Source of the DNA: Flavobacteriaceae bacterium
GTDB taxonomy: Bacteria; Bacteroidota; Bacteroidia; Flavobacteriales; Flavobacteriaceae
Assembly: GCA_028279515.1 (NCBI GenBank)
Contig: JANQNQ010000003.1
Location: forward strand, 310,001 to 374,000
Direction: 5' to 3'
Length of the DNA stretch: 64,000 nt
How positions within the stretch are numbered: the first letter of the stretch is position 1; the number at the start of each line of letters is the position of its first letter. The notes beneath the pieces are model-generated. The model was not told where the DNA came from. It made no database searches and was given only the letters and a program-made list of their open reading frames with translations. Shown in pieces: positions 63,205 to 64,000 of the stretch. The position numbers and the translations under genes are program-made.

Positions 63205-64000
63205 TCAATATTTGATATCTTCCCACTTCGATGCGAAGAAAGGTGCAATACGATTTAATGTTTCTACGGTCGAAACCACATTGACTGTAGGGCCCTCTGA
63301 GAATATTGCCTGGACCTCGTCTGACTTCGCGTCAAAGAAGGTCTGGATCAAAAACGAATTGGGCCTGCGATTGTTCATGATGTCAAATAGGCGAATGGCA
63401 CCAGCAATCTTCTGCTTGGCTCCCTTGGGATCTTCAGCCATGGAATCAAGTCCGATTCGATGGTAATTATACATCACCGTATGGTATTCTTTGAAGGTGT
63501 TTGACAATAGGTTGTCAATAAGCCAAAAACGGGTACGCACACCACTGTCGGCCTGGTTCCACCCTGAAAAACCACTTTGTTGTGCCAGGTTCAATATCTT
63601 TTGCGCTTCCTTGAAATAAGCTTGTCCTCCATTCAATTTAAAGGTATCTGCATCTACCCCAAGAATAATGTAGATATAATAGGTGATCACAGAAACCAGA
63701 TTGGATTGAAAGTTATTAGGATTGTACACCAAGGGTTCGAACTCTAAATATCGAAAACTAAAATCCGGATCTTGGTGATTGAAAACAGGCGTTTCGTAGG
63801 TTGAATTGTAAACGGGTCTTGAAGCAGAAACTTGAATGTTATCTGCCACAAATTGATCAGACTCATATTGTCTGATGTTAATAACCATACTGCAATTGAT
63901 GCGTTCTTGTGTTTTGTACTGCTTGTCGGTCCAACGAGTTTTGTTGACAAAATCGTTCAATGATCTTTCCAAAGTTTGGAAGATCTGCAGGTTGGTCTGA
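63205..64000 (-). CDS. DUF4835 family protein (PorD-like), C-terminal part, cut by window edge
   Basis: 265 codons are visible; the frame stays open to the right edge (TNLQIFQTLERSLNDFVNKT), so the N-terminus with the signal peptide is missing. The sequence fits DUF4835 throughout: YKTQERINCSMVINI, YNSTYETPVFNHQDPDFSFRYLEFEPLVYN, SVITYYIYIILGVDADTF, GWNQADSGVRTRFWLIDNLLSNTFKEYHTVMYNYHRIGLD. In recent annotation this family is often named PorD-like and tied to type IX secretion; I hold that link with moderate confidence. Its place next to recN is, to my knowledge, common in Flavobacteriia. Confidence 0.87.
   Translation of the reverse strand, partial: QTNLQIFQTLERSLNDFVNKTRWTDKQYKTQERINCSMVINIRQYESDQFVADNIQVSASRPVYNSTYETPVFNHQDPDFSFRYLEFEPLVYNPNNFQSNLVSVITYYIYIILGVDADTFKLNGGQAYFKEAQKILNLAQQSGFSGWNQADSGVRTRFWLIDNLLSNTFKEYHTVMYNYHRIGLDSMAEDPKGAKQKIAGAIRLFDIMNNRRPNSFLIQTFFDAKSDEVQAIFSEGPTVNVVSTVETLNRIAPFFASKWEDIKY

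Overview
The window is a chromosomal segment of a Flavobacteriia member, probably Flavobacteriaceae (phylum Bacteroidota). The signs are AT-rich DNA with weak Shine-Dalgarno sequences, promoters of the Bacteroidota form TTG-N18/21-TAnnTTTG, many lipoproteins, and four large secreted proteins that end in the type IX secretion (T9SS) sorting domain. DUF4835, YbbR-like, DUF6503, VF530 and RprX/RprY-like families add to this. No rRNA, tRNA, phage, integrase, insertion sequence or CRISPR array was seen. Both ends cut through genes: an ABC-F ATPase on the left and a DUF4835 protein on the right.

Layout. 1-4.7 kb: ABC-F protein, a thioredoxin-fold lipoprotein, three tandem repeat units each with its own terminator, a small transaldolase and an SDR enzyme. 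4.8-5.0 kb: SRP RNA with a consensus promoter. 5-15.5 kb: glutaminyl cyclase, thioesterase, cell-surface proteins, glyA, fahA, a lipoprotein and a YtxJ-like bacilliredoxin. 15.9-22.7 kb: clpB, a berberine-bridge-type flavoprotein, a secreted CxxC protein, a TetR regulator with a likely target thioesterase, and tiny membrane ORFs. 22.8-26.8 kb: a PLP decarboxylase, then VF530 divergent from deoC-deoD (nucleoside salvage). 27-38 kb: lipoproteins, an M23 peptidase and two giant paralogous T9SS proteins. 38.3-43.5 kb: smpB, pcm, an oxidoreductase, 3-hydroxybutyryl-CoA dehydrogenase, a second M23-like lipoprotein and DUF1015. 43.6-52.7 kb: a collinear plus-strand run with a YggS-like protein, an exonuclease/GIY-YIG fusion, a DUF3857 protein, an ion channel, miaA, a gluconokinase/6-phosphogluconate dehydrogenase fusion and a GntP permease. 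52.7-64 kb: a minus-strand run with a two-component system, coaE, ybbR-like, a glycosyltransferase, a P-domain T9SS protein, fabI, recN and DUF4835.

Functional links. The fused GntK-Gnd enzyme and GntP permease form a compact gluconate-to-ribulose-5-phosphate route. deoC and deoD act together in deoxynucleoside breakdown. TetR and the following thioesterase share one palindromic operator. Four gene gaps (15.5, 20.9, 25.3 and 38.8 kb) carry a recurrent kind of intergenic DNA: arrays of changing 7-bp words held in strict phase, in two cases preceded by an 8-bp-phased inverted arm that starts on the stop codon of the upstream gene. These arrays and the triple terminator-linked unit at 2.55-3.15 kb are the least explained structures in the window.
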